NCBI RefSeq assembly: GCF_905220415.1
Contig: NC_059553.1
Location: 10,502,501-10,566,500 of the forward strand
Reading direction: 5' to 3'
Length of the DNA: 64,000 nt
Origin: Colias croceus
Lineage: Eukaryota; Arthropoda; Insecta; Lepidoptera; Pieridae
Shown: piece after piece, positions 32,001 to 39,006 of the stretch
How positions within the stretch are numbered: the stretch's first letter is position 1
How the letters are laid out: every line of letters begins with the position of its first letter
The notes under the pieces: generated by a model
Told to the model about the DNA's origin: nothing
What the model saw: only the letters and a program-made list of their open reading frames with translations
Databases searched by the model: none
Position numbers and translations under genes: made by a program

Positions 32001-35000
32001 CCGCCGCGCTGCCGCTCTCGCGCGCGCAGCAGCGTCTGCTCGGCCTGGCCGACGCTGATCTAGGTATACTGGCATTTGTTTATTCAATAAATTTAGTTAT
32101 GGTCAAATGCATAATTATGTGCCTGTCAAAATATAATAATTATTGTCAATAAAATATTTTTGCGACTATAAACTCGGATGTAACCCATCCTGTCTTTCAA
32201 GTTAGATCAAACTGCACATGTGATTTCAGACTCATCATTCATCCTGGCAGACAACGGCCCCGCGCAGGTGCTGCAGAGCGCAAACGAGGACAGCGCGTGG
32301 TCGGTGTCGGACGCGGAGCTGTCTCTGTCGCCTCGCTCCTGGCGCCCGCCTTCCCCTTCACCCCCCTCCCCGCATTCCCCACATTCTCCCCATTCCCCAC
32401 ACTCCCCGCATTCCCCACATTCCCCAAATTCTCCCCATTCCCCACACACGCCGCCGTCGCCGCAAGTCACCCCACCACATTCATCATCGTTCACTGAAAG
32501 AGGTCGAGACTATTTCATCGCTGACAGGCATTCTCTAACGGAATATCTCAAGTGAGAACATTGGGATGCAAAAATTAACTACGCATGCGTTTGTATTTAT
32601 GAATTTCCGAATTTTCTCAATATTATGTGCTATACCAATCACTATAACATAAGTATGACTTGAAAGTGATACAAAAGATTACTTCAATTTATTTCATATG
32701 AACTACACTACTAATTTCTGTATTGAGTGTGAGATAATTACTCATTTAAATTGGCATGTATATCGCTCGCAGACAGTACGACGAGCGCAGCCTGGTGGAG
32801 GCGGGCGGGGTGGTGAGCGCGGGGGCGGGGGCGGGGGGGGCCGCGTGGGGCGCGCCGCCGCACTACCAGCTCGCCAGCGTCGACACCGGTATGTACCACG
32901 TGCTATACATTGCACACACAACACATACAAATTATACGACACAGTATATACAGGGTGTAATCGTTAAGTGTGCACAGGCGATTTTTCCGTAAGTATTACA
33001 GATAACAAAAAACTTTAAACTGATATCGAAAGTACTTAACCTAATGAGTAAAATGGCCGTTATAATTTTTTAAAAATAAATCGAGAAATATCAAAAAACT
33101 CTCCCATACATTAAGTATGAAATATGAATATCCCATATACATTTAATATGAAAGATTTTAGCTTTCTTTTTCTTTTTTTTTGGTTCTCTGCTTTAATTCC
33201 TTCACAAATTTGAAGTGGCATTTTCCACGCTTTTTCCGGATATTTTCATTTTCCACGCTTTTCCCGGACATTTTCACGCATTTTCCGGATATTTTCCGGA
33301 GATCCGGGGCATTTTCCGGGAAAAGCGTGGGAATGCTTGGAAACTCCCCGGAAAATGCCTGGGGAATTCCCGGAAAATGCCAGGCAAATGTCTGGGAAAT
33401 GCCTGGAAAATATCCGGAAATTGCCTGGGAAATGCTTGGAAACTTCCCGGAAAATGCCTGGGAAATGTCCGGAAAATGCGTGAAAATGTCCGGGAAAAGC
33501 GTGGGAAAATCCCCGGAAAATGCCAGGCAAATGTCCGGAAAATGTCTGGGAAATGCCTGGAAAATATCCGGAAAATGCCAGGGAAATATCCGGGAAATGC
33601 GTGGAAATGTCCGGAAAAAGCGTGGAAAATGCCACTTCAAATTTGCGAAGTAATTAAAACCAAAAAAGAAAAAGAAAGCTAAAATCTTTAGCCCGGTTTA
33701 CACGCACACTCTTTACCGCGTGATTGAGTGCGCGGGATTGAACGCGGGAAAGCACGCGCGCGCAATCGCGAGGGATTGTTTTGTCACGTTTTTTTATGCA
33801 CTATTCTTTCGCGCGCGATTATTCTTGCCTTTTTGAGGAAAGAGGAAATATTGTGCGTGTAAACGATAATCGCGCGCGATTAAACGAAGGAAAACGTGGC
33901 GCGTTGGAGTGTGAGCGGAGTGGACGCGCAATCTCGTTCTCTCTGTCATCTTTCAAATGCTCGCTCTTTCCCGCGTGAAAGCCGAATCGCGCGCGAAAGA
34001 GCGTGCGTGTAAACCGGGCTTTTCATATTAAATGTATACGGGATATTCATATTTCATACTTAATGTATGGGAGGGTTTAAAGATAATTTTTTTGATATTT
34101 CTCGATTTATTTTTAAAAATTTATTACGATTTACGGCCATTTTACTCATTAGGTTAAGTACTTTCGATATCAGTTTAAAGATTTTTGTTATCTGTAATAT
34201 GTACTTACGGAAAAATCGCCTGTGCACACTTAACGATTACACCTGTATACGACATCACTACATAGTATAAAACAAAGTCGCTTTCTATGTCCCTATTTCC
34301 CTATGTCCCTTTATATGCTTAAATCTTTAAAACTACGCAACGGATTTTGATGCGGTTTTTTTTAATAGATAGAGTAATTCAAGAGGAAGGTTTTAGTATA
34401 TAATTCATTAGGTTTTAGATAAAGTGGGCGAAGCCGCGGGCGGTAAGCTAGTAGTATATAAAAAGTGGATTTCTCAGTCCATAATATGTATGCTTAAATT
34501 TTTAAAACTACGCAAAACGGGCGAAGCCGCGGGCAAAAAAACAACTTAATTATGTAATAAAAAAATTCTATTACAATAAAATTATATCAAAAAATTTGCA
34601 GCAAATAGTATGAAATCAGAAGAGGGATCACCGGAGGGGTCTCCACAAGTGTGGTGGCAACTTGATCTGGACCCGCAGCGGCTCACACAGTTCAACCTCA
34701 ATTTACGATTGGTATAACGAGTGTATTATTTATTTATTGAATTCTGAATGATGTCTTGCAAGTGTTAATTGTAAAACATGTGATATATTTTTAAAATCTA
34801 TAATGTAATTACTAATTTTTTTGCAAATAAATATTTATTACTTAATTAACATGTGCAATGTGTGTGTCAGTGGATCCACGTGACGATCCTGGAGCGACTG
34901 GTGCGCGAGCTGCAGCGCGTGGACGCGGCGCTGGGCGCGGGCGGGGGCGCGGGGCGCGAGGGCGCGGGCGGGGGCGCCGGCTGGGGCGCGGGCGGGGGCG

Positions 35001-36115
35001 CCGGCCGCGTGCCGCCCGAGCGCCTGCGCGCGCTGGCCCGCGACGTGCCCGCGCTGGCCGCGCTGCTGCCCTTCCTCGAGCCCTTCCCCGACCAGCGCTA
35101 CCTCGTGCGACGCATCAGGGGTAATGGCTAATACTCGACTGCTGCAGTATACTGCTGTAAAGTTAACTGACTTCAAATTCTTAGTTATATCGAAAAATGT
35201 CCAATATTGTAATTACAAATAAGGTTATGAACCCCTTATTCCTTTTTGCTTTCACCAGTCAGATAACATTATAATATAAATATTGTTGTTTAGAGTTGGC
35301 TACGGGCGGCTGCATGAGTGCGTACAAGTGGAACGGCGGAGGCGCCGACTGGGACGAGTCCAAGCCCACTGACGCGGAGCTTGTTCTGCATCTAGTGGCC
35401 ACATACTTGGATATACAGGTATGAGTTACATTTAACGACAATTATTATTTTTAAACATCAATCTTTCATCAAACTTTCTTATTATTCTACTCTATATGCA
35501 TGTCTTTTGTCTGCATGCATGTTGTGTTCACTAATTTAAGAAATTACACCGTAAATCAAAGTCAAATGATGTATAGAGTAAATGTATTATGTATCACATA
35601 TTTAATTAATGTGTCTATGCGTAATGTGTATGTCTTTGTGTTGATTTCAAGTTGTGAACCAAATAATAATAAAAAAATCACCTCTTTTTGAAGATATTTT
35701 TGTGACTTGGTAGTAAACACGTTTTTGTTAAACTTAAGACTATTTAATTGCTAGGCTGGTATGGCCGGTAGCTATGTTGCAAGTATGTAATGGTTCGTTC
35801 GGTTGTCAGACGAGCGGCGGCATGAACGGCGCGGTGGGCGGGCGCTCGTTCAGCTCGGAGTACCTGTCGCTGGAGGGCGGGGCGGTGGGGGGCGCGGGGG
35901 CGGGGCGGCTCGCCGTCGTGCGGCTGTCGCGCGCGCCGCCGCACTACGCGCTGCAGGCGGGCGAGCAGCGCCTGCAGCTGCCGCGCGGGCGCAGCAACCT
36001 GCTGCTGGCGCTGCTGTGCCTGCTGGCCGCCGCCGCGCGCCGCCAGCCGCCCGCACTGGCGCGCACGCACCTCGGGCCCGCCGGCCTCAACATGCTGTGG
36101 ATCATCGGCCGCTGA
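26059..36115 (+). CDS. TMEM209: TMEM209 homologue (nuclear-envelope protein), coding exon 2 interrupted by a LINE
   Basis: Exons are 26059-26060 (AT of the start codon), 26135-26244 continued at 30976-30994, 31888-32063, 32230-32551, 32773-32888, 34602-34711, 34871-35120, 35294-35418 and 35810-36115. Phases agree throughout and, without the LINE, give 511 codons plus TGA; human TMEM209 is about 560 aa. Family marks are the N-terminal RTIDLNYANKK and hydrophobic VNATFLVIFTYDL segment, a second hydrophobic stretch (YVELVCAGVLAANLVQ), a low-complexity SPH repeat (residues about 135-155), and the C-terminal WWQLDLDP, GGCMSAYKWN, LHLVATYLD, PPHYAL, LPRGRSNLL and GLNMLWIIGR. TMEM209 is known as a nuclear-envelope/pore-associated protein. 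In this assembly the insertion puts a stop (TGA 26295-26297) in frame after about 54 codons, so this allele probably makes no normal product unless the LINE is spliced out. Confidence 0.92.
26776..28149 (+). CDS. LINE ORF1, gag-like nucleic-acid-binding protein with CCHC zinc knuckles
   Basis: The first ATG is at 26776 (MSESVKTTDNSS); the frame is open a little upstream but without ATG. The protein of about 457 aa has a polar, Ser/Thr/Pro-rich first third, a middle domain with the SFRVILKHLHPSTDKESIK pattern seen in Jockey ORF1 (the region associated with zinc knuckles, Pre_C2HC type), then three CCHC-like knuckles: CSNCQEYGHTQKFC, CVKCAEPHHTSQC and CILCSGNHPANYKGC. The role is RNA binding and chaperoning during retrotransposition. 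It ends CAC TAA, and ORF2 opens in another frame at about the same place. Confidence 0.88.
   Translation: MSESVKTTDNSSPDRSDKNNPKILTQQLFHKGIFINRPRSNSFSGTPNPEVNRTNLISTARETSNNSNAHHTTQDQEWTQTNSSKRQRSSPEPTQRSHKQCKLNYWLAAPGIPVSNSFNELDTEEPTLTTEISPTLKPPRPPPMFIDKVSNIQPLLQLLEEVAQGDYEVKVLRNERVKIQPKSAESYSTIYKELRKKNTEFYTHQPKVERSFRVILKHLHPSTDKESIKTALEELNHKVRNIWNIKNRISKQALPMWSIDLEPNVNNKDVYKIRSLLHCRIVIEAPRPKREIPQCSNCQEYGHTQKFCHRQPRCVKCAEPHHTSQCPRKERSIDVKCILCSGNHPANYKGCIVYQELQKIKFPAPHPIRKRMMDIRTSQPNVKLHSSNNKRTYAFVTKGAQQPNIENNNESTIKNKVGANGDLNGIRDLLTTLMNQMLIMTKTLTEVIANIQTHSLH
28176..30821 (+). CDS. LINE ORF2, apurinic-like endonuclease and reverse transcriptase
   Basis: The frame runs from before 28150 to 30821, about 880 aa. 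An N-terminal endonuclease shows VWNANGLS, ISETHF, AGGDYNAKHTFWGS and SSDHSPI. The RT follows with SYRPISLLPIVSKIYE, FGFRSKHATVDQ, LDISQAFDRVWHDGL, GVPQGSVLGPVLYLLF and the catalytic FADDTA. The C-terminus has KYLGIHLDKRLTWQKHI and IWTYGIQLWG. No frameshift or stop is seen. The first in-frame ATG is only at 28215, after the first endonuclease motif, while the frame is open from ORF1's stop, so translation may start by reinitiation at a non-ATG codon or the ATG may be lost. Clade assignment to Jockey rests on motif resemblance. Confidence 0.9.
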   Translation: MSHHSEELKIFLKMNHIDIMLISETHFTPKSYLTITGYTIYRTDHPDNKAHGGSAVLIKSKLKHYFLGSYSKNYIQATSVVISDWVSDITVSALYLPPRYTVKEAEFNDYFQTLGRRFIAGGDYNAKHTFWGSRLILPRGRELLRCIQAKNLEVVSTGQPTYWPSDKNKIPDLIDFCITKGIPKNNITCQGSLDLSSDHSPIVVNVQTVAEAQIEKCTLHNKNTNWPLFRELVDKAFTNQICLKSADDITKAVEFFNSSIQDAAWSSTPPSKPPRTDNLVPRHVLHKVALKRKLRKQWQETRNPNTKKQLNHIVRDLKHTLDLDRNVKFSNYLSGLDSTASSDYSLWKATRKLKRPVRTSPPIRKADGTWARTDQEKAKCFSNHLTNVFSPHPYEGPLDHLEVVNNLLGTDMDKENPPPKFSKKEISNAIKCSNPKKSPGYDLITNRLLKELPESGMIYLTSLFNAITRLRFFPDQWKVGMIIMLLKPNKKPEEAKSYRPISLLPIVSKIYESLLLTRLLPILAEKKLIPDHQFGFRSKHATVDQVHRLTKKIMESLETKTYCSGAFLDISQAFDRVWHDGLLYKAKSSLPSYLYELIKSFLERRHFIVREGEALSELCPIKAGVPQGSVLGPVLYLLFTADIPTPTTVITGTFADDTAILATHSDPVIASEILQKALNEISQWLKKWRMKANETKSVNVTFTLRRGLCPAVKLNDIEIPQADHVKYLGIHLDKRLTWQKHIFTKRKQLGLQARKLHWLIGGKSQLSLENKILVYKAILKPIWTYGIQLWGTAANSNIEILQRFQNKMLRLMTNSPWYIPNELLHHDLKIPTVKQEIQRYTKSYKDRLAHHPNILAQTLMGEDHQARRLKRKIPQDLVHTQ
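30995..31887. other. TMEM209 intron, nothing else recognised
   Basis: AT-rich intron from donor GTAAGTATAACC to acceptor GTTTTAG; apart from the LINE fragment no feature is seen. A small GTACGATAATTATCGTAC hairpin lies near 31363. Confidence 0.6.
31567..31622 (-). repeat. Short reversed fragment of the same LINE's 3' UTR
   Basis: GATCTGTCTCCATCATGCTTG, GGACAAAAAGTGGCATATTGGA is the diverged reverse complement of 30870-30925. It lies in the TMEM209 intron, so this LINE family had visited the locus before. Confidence 0.6.
32168..32222 (+). repeat. Family B repeat fragment abutting a TMEM209 splice acceptor
   Basis: CATCCTGTCTTTCAAGTTAG, ATCAAACTGCACATG matches 15590-15616 and 47327-47356. The acceptor TGATTTCAG of exon 32230-32551 starts directly at its end. 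Confidence 0.65.
33220..33640. repeat. Satellite core of 11-24-bp GGAAAATG/CATTTTCC units
   Basis: Units such as CCGGAAAATGCCTGGGAAATG are repeated head to tail, and the first ~90 bases carry them in the opposite orientation (CATTTTCCGGATATTTTCCGG), so the core is itself partly palindromic about 33305. Confidence 0.85.
33690..34020. mobile_element. MITE (AGCCCGGTTTACACGC ends) inserted in the foldback arm
   Basis: Inverted ends AGCCCGGTTTACACGCACACT and its mirror AGCGTGCGTGTAAACCGGGCT bound 331 bases rich in CGCGCG motifs. TTT is present on both sides (33687-33689 and 34021-34023). The intact left arm of the foldback predicts CTTTCATATT without the insert, so the pre-insertion site can be read directly. 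Confidence 0.82.
34260..34560. repeat. Dispersed repeats with GCGAAGCCGCGGGC motif
   Basis: The stretch AACTACGCAACGGATTTTGATG, AAGTGGGCGAAGCCGCGGGC and a second partial GGGCGAAGCCGCGGGC copy are fragments of the CGGCTTCGCCCG-type families seen elsewhere, in reverse orientation. It lies in a TMEM209 intron. Confidence 0.6.
35419..35809. other. TMEM209 intron, no feature
   Basis: AT-rich intron from donor GTATGAG to acceptor GGTTGTCAG; nothing recognised. Confidence 0.6.
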
Positions 36116-36186
36116 CCGCGCACACACGCACGCAACTCCCCTCCTTATGTTCCTAGTGTTAAGTTCTAATATTGTAAACTTTTGAC

Positions 36187-36192
36187 AATAAA
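36187..36192 (+). terminator. TMEM209 polyadenylation signal
   Basis: AATAAA 71 bases after the stop, followed by a GT-rich GGTGTCTTTTT run at about 36210. Confidence 0.6.
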
Positions 36193-36427
36193 GTGATGTA
36201 CTTTATAACTGGTGTCTTTTTACTTTAGTTTTTATTCGAATGACATTAATACCACATCTTACATTAATACCAGATCACTTTTTTATATTATGTATTAATA
36301 TTCATTTGTACTTTTGGTATCTCAATACGTAATTAAATAAATAAATATTTAATGAATTTTATTTTATTTAAAGTTTATTTTATTGCAACCTGACCAAGCA
36401 GGTGTTTCCCTTAGACACATAAAACTG

Positions 36428-36556
36428 AAAGAATAGAATAAAATCGATTGCTCTGGCGGGTCACGAGTGGCTGAGATGTTCAGGCATCCTCCCCGGAATG
36501 GCGCGAAATGATGCGGGTTCGAGTCCCGCCTCTTGATCGAATTTTTTCTATTCTTT
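36428..36556 (+). repeat. tRNA-derived short element with inverted flanks
   Basis: 36461-36536 resembles a class II tRNA: TCACGAG pairs with CTCTTGA at 6 of 7 positions, an A-box-like TGGCTGAGATGTTCAGG, and a good B box GGTTCGAGTCC within a perfect GCGGG/CCCGC T stem. The anticodon arm is poor, so it is probably not a working tRNA. It is bracketed by AAAGAATAGAATAAAATCGAT (36428-36448) and its near mirror (36536-36556). It could be a tRNA-derived SINE head or a degenerate tRNA gene. Confidence 0.55.
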
Positions 36557-36599
36557 ATAAATTTATATTTTTATAAAGCACAAACTTTCCACCCGCGCA

Positions 36600-37060
36600 G
36601 TCAAAAAAAAACCCGAATAGTTCCCGTTCCCGTGGGATTTCCGGGATAAAATTTATCCTTTGTCCTTTCTCGGGTATCAAAATATCTCTATACCAAATTT
36701 CATGCAAATTGGTTCGTGATTGAGTAACAGACAGACAGACAGTGTTACTTTCGCATTTATAATATTAGTATGGATTTGAATGCCATTAAACCAAAAATAT
36801 AAATTCTACATACTTTTATTATTTTATCTAATATATCTAGTATATTTCTAGTATATATATTATAAAGGCGAAAGTTTGTAAGTATGGATGTTTGTTACTC
36901 TTTCACGTAAAAATTACTGAACCGATTACAATAAAATTTAGCACACATATTGAGGGTAACTTGGATTAACACATAGGATAGTTTTTATCCCGGAAATCCC
37001 ACGGGAACGGGAACTATGCGGGTTTTCCTTTGCAAACGCGGGCGGAAATCTAGTATAAAA
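36600..37060. repeat. Two family D copies in opposite orientation
   Basis: 36617-36780 runs AGTTCCCGTTCCCGTGGGAT to TTATAATATTAGTATGGA; 36855-37060 runs TATTATAAAGGCGAAAGTTTG to CCCACGGGAACGGGAACTAT and GGCGGAAATCTAGTAT. They are the same family head to head, in the spacer between TMEM209 and TRIP13. Confidence 0.7.
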
Positions 37061-37144
37061 TATGTGTGTATCCCAGGGGAGTGGTAACAAATGTGGGCAG
37101 AGCTTTTAGAGTTATGTAATAAAACACTTGCTAGTAAACAACAA

Positions 37145-37150
37145 TTTATT
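37145..37150 (-). terminator. TRIP13 polyadenylation signal
   Basis: AATAAA on the minus strand about 100 bases after the TRIP13 stop. Confidence 0.5.
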
Positions 37151-37251
37151 TAATAAATAAATAAGTTGAAAAATATTCAGAAAAATATCACTGTTTTGTC
37201 CTTACACTAATTACATACTCCATTATACATATTATATTAGTAAACATAGTT

Positions 37252-38535
37252 TTAATCTTCTGTCAGGGTAGGTGTTGGTAAATTCTCATCATTCAAATCG
37301 CGAATATCACTAAGGTACTGTCTGAGGGCAGCTTGCAGGGCATCAATAAATCCCAATAGATCTATGTCTCCCCTTGCATGCAGAGCGCGTGCCAGGAAGG
37401 GCAACCTTCGCAGCGCCCGGGCAGATATGTTAGCAGCTGCTGCAGTACTTGCCACCTCTCGCAATCGCAGCGATGTTCGAGAGCCTTCTGTATCTACGAA
37501 ACGAGCTGCTTCCAACACACGCAATGCAAATAAATGTTCTTTAGGAGCAACAATACTACGAGCCATTAGCTCATTGCAGCAACCGCGGAGGATTTCATAG
37601 GCCGCGCGTTCAGATGGTGGTCCAACCAAGCGCTTAATATCTGCCCTGTCTACGAAAGCTACATCAATTGCTCCCGTCACATTTGATGTCGTCAGAACAA
37701 GTGCATTTGGGTGTCGTTTAAGTCTGTCCAATTGGGTAAGGATGGCGTTTACGGCACGTATCGAATCAGATGGCTCCAGACCGGCCAGCGCGGCTCGTCT
37801 CGCATGCGCGAGGGACTCCACTTCGTCTACGAGCACACATGCGAGAAGCCGTCTGTCTTCTACTATTTCTCTAATGCGATCGAACAGTTTAGCGACTAAT
37901 TTCCCACTTTCTGAAAACCATTTAGAGAATAGACCGTGAGCATTAATTTCCAGAAGACGAGCCCGAGGGAATCGATCTCCCAAGCGAATGGCAAGCTTTT
38001 GTGCGAGTGCCCGGCAAAGACTAGTTTTTCCTGTTCCCGGTGGCCCATGTAGGAGAACTACTCGGTTCCAGCCGATGACGTTCGCATCTACGCCTCGATC
38101 GGAAAACTCAAAAGCAGTCTCAACAAAGCGAAGCGTGTCTTCCTTTAATTTTGAATCATATACAAGATTTTCCCACAGTCCGTGGAACTCTTCAGCCGGA
38201 AGAGCCCACACATCTGCTGCAGCGATTTCGTCACCTGAAGCTGTATCCATCATAGTATCTGTTTCTGAGCCAAACGAATCTAAAGTATATACATGATACA
38301 CAACGTCGCAATCCGTCAATAACACTTCAGTATCGTGTTCTACATCACAGATGGTAATTGACTGAACGTGGTCCTTTAAATCTACGGTATCTTCTATGTC
38401 ACTTTCAGTCATTATTGCACCAGGAGTTAGGGATGCAAAATTTGCTAAAAAGGAATGAACCAAGTCTTTGATGTAATCTTTGTTAGCATGGCTCTGCTTT
38501 CTTTGTACAACTTCTATGTGTAGAGGATTACCCAT
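37252..38535 (-). CDS. TRIP13: TRIP13/Pch2 AAA+ ATPase, intronless
   Basis: A 427-residue AAA+ ATPase, close to human TRIP13 (432 aa), in one exon. It has the family's DVWALPAEEFHGLWENL motif (about 108-124), Walker A GPPGTGKT (164-171), the substrate-loop region INAHGLFSKWFSESGK, Walker B VLVDEVE (234-240), GLEPSDSIRAVNAILTQLD, sensor 1 TTSN (282-285) and the DVAFVDRADIKR arginine-finger segment. TRIP13/Pch2 remodels HORMA proteins (MAD2 with p31comet, meiotic HORMADs) and so acts in the spindle checkpoint and meiotic recombination. ATG at 38535 is the only start consistent with full length. It is divergent from G-beta-5, 471 bases apart. Base composition is moderate, unlike the very GC-rich exons of its neighbours. 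No introns are seen; a retrocopy that replaced the original gene is possible. Confidence 0.96.
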   Translation of the reverse strand: MGNPLHIEVVQRKQSHANKDYIKDLVHSFLANFASLTPGAIMTESDIEDTVDLKDHVQSITICDVEHDTEVLLTDCDVVYHVYTLDSFGSETDTMMDTASGDEIAAADVWALPAEEFHGLWENLVYDSKLKEDTLRFVETAFEFSDRGVDANVIGWNRVVLLHGPPGTGKTSLCRALAQKLAIRLGDRFPRARLLEINAHGLFSKWFSESGKLVAKLFDRIREIVEDRRLLACVLVDEVESLAHARRAALAGLEPSDSIRAVNAILTQLDRLKRHPNALVLTTSNVTGAIDVAFVDRADIKRLVGPPSERAAYEILRGCCNELMARSIVAPKEHLFALRVLEAARFVDTEGSRTSLRLREVASTAAAANISARALRRLPFLARALHARGDIDLLGFIDALQAALRQYLSDIRDLNDENLPTPTLTED

Positions 38536-39006
38536 ATTTAAATTATTCCAATTTATCTTAACTATTATTTTATAAATATAAATGTTAATTATTTGTATCG
38601 AAAACTGAAAACCAAAAATAACTGCCTATTTCAAATTAAAATAGACAAGACCAAAGACACAAGTGACAATGACAACTAAATAAGAGTTGCCTTGTTTGTT
38701 GATATTGTTTTCATATTATTGTTTTGGCAACATCGAACTAATCGTTCATGAATCGAGCCAAAAGACTTGTTGCCAAATGTATGAACTATGAAGAAAGCGA
38801 ATGACAGCTGTCAAGCTTTTATCGATTATTGATTTTTTGGGAACTAGCAAATCGCAATTTATTTTAGAAGTGTTGTGACTAGGAAGGTTTTAAAACAATG
38901 TCGTAAATAGTATTTTATTAATATATAGAACGTAAGCGTGAAAATTAGCGGGGGTGATTAAGTACTTGTGTTAGATAAAATGTGGTTGTAAAATAAAAAC
39001 GTCGCG
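38536..39006. promoter_or_regulatory. Shared upstream region of TRIP13 (-) and G-beta-5 (+)
   Basis: Only 471 bases separate the two start codons, so it must hold both 5' UTRs and both promoters. It is AT-rich and no TATA box is clear. A bidirectional promoter is inferred from layout only. Confidence 0.5.

Larger units (their letters stand above)
32951..34245. mobile_element. Foldback-type element with about 290-bp inverted arms and a satellite core
   Basis: The left end CAGGGTGTAATCGTTAAGTG (32951) mirrors the right end CACTTAACGATTACACCTG (34245), with TA at 32949-32950 and 34246-34247. The arms continue inward through ACATTAAGTATGAAATATGA, AAGATTTTAGCTTTC and AAATTTGAAGTGGCATTTTCC. Between them is a tandem core of short GGAAAATGCCTGGGAAATG units (about 33220-33640). 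The right arm is split by another MITE at 33690-34020. It lies in a TMEM209 intron. The frames open across it on both strands are not genes. Confidence 0.85.

Noticed and set aside
33158..33682. Frames of 129-160 codons, Phe/Pro- or Gly/Lys-rich
   Set aside because: Translations of the satellite core of a foldback element inside an intron.
36461..36536. Functional tRNA gene
   Set aside because: Acceptor stem has a mismatch and the anticodon arm does not fold convincingly; listed as tRNA-derived element instead.
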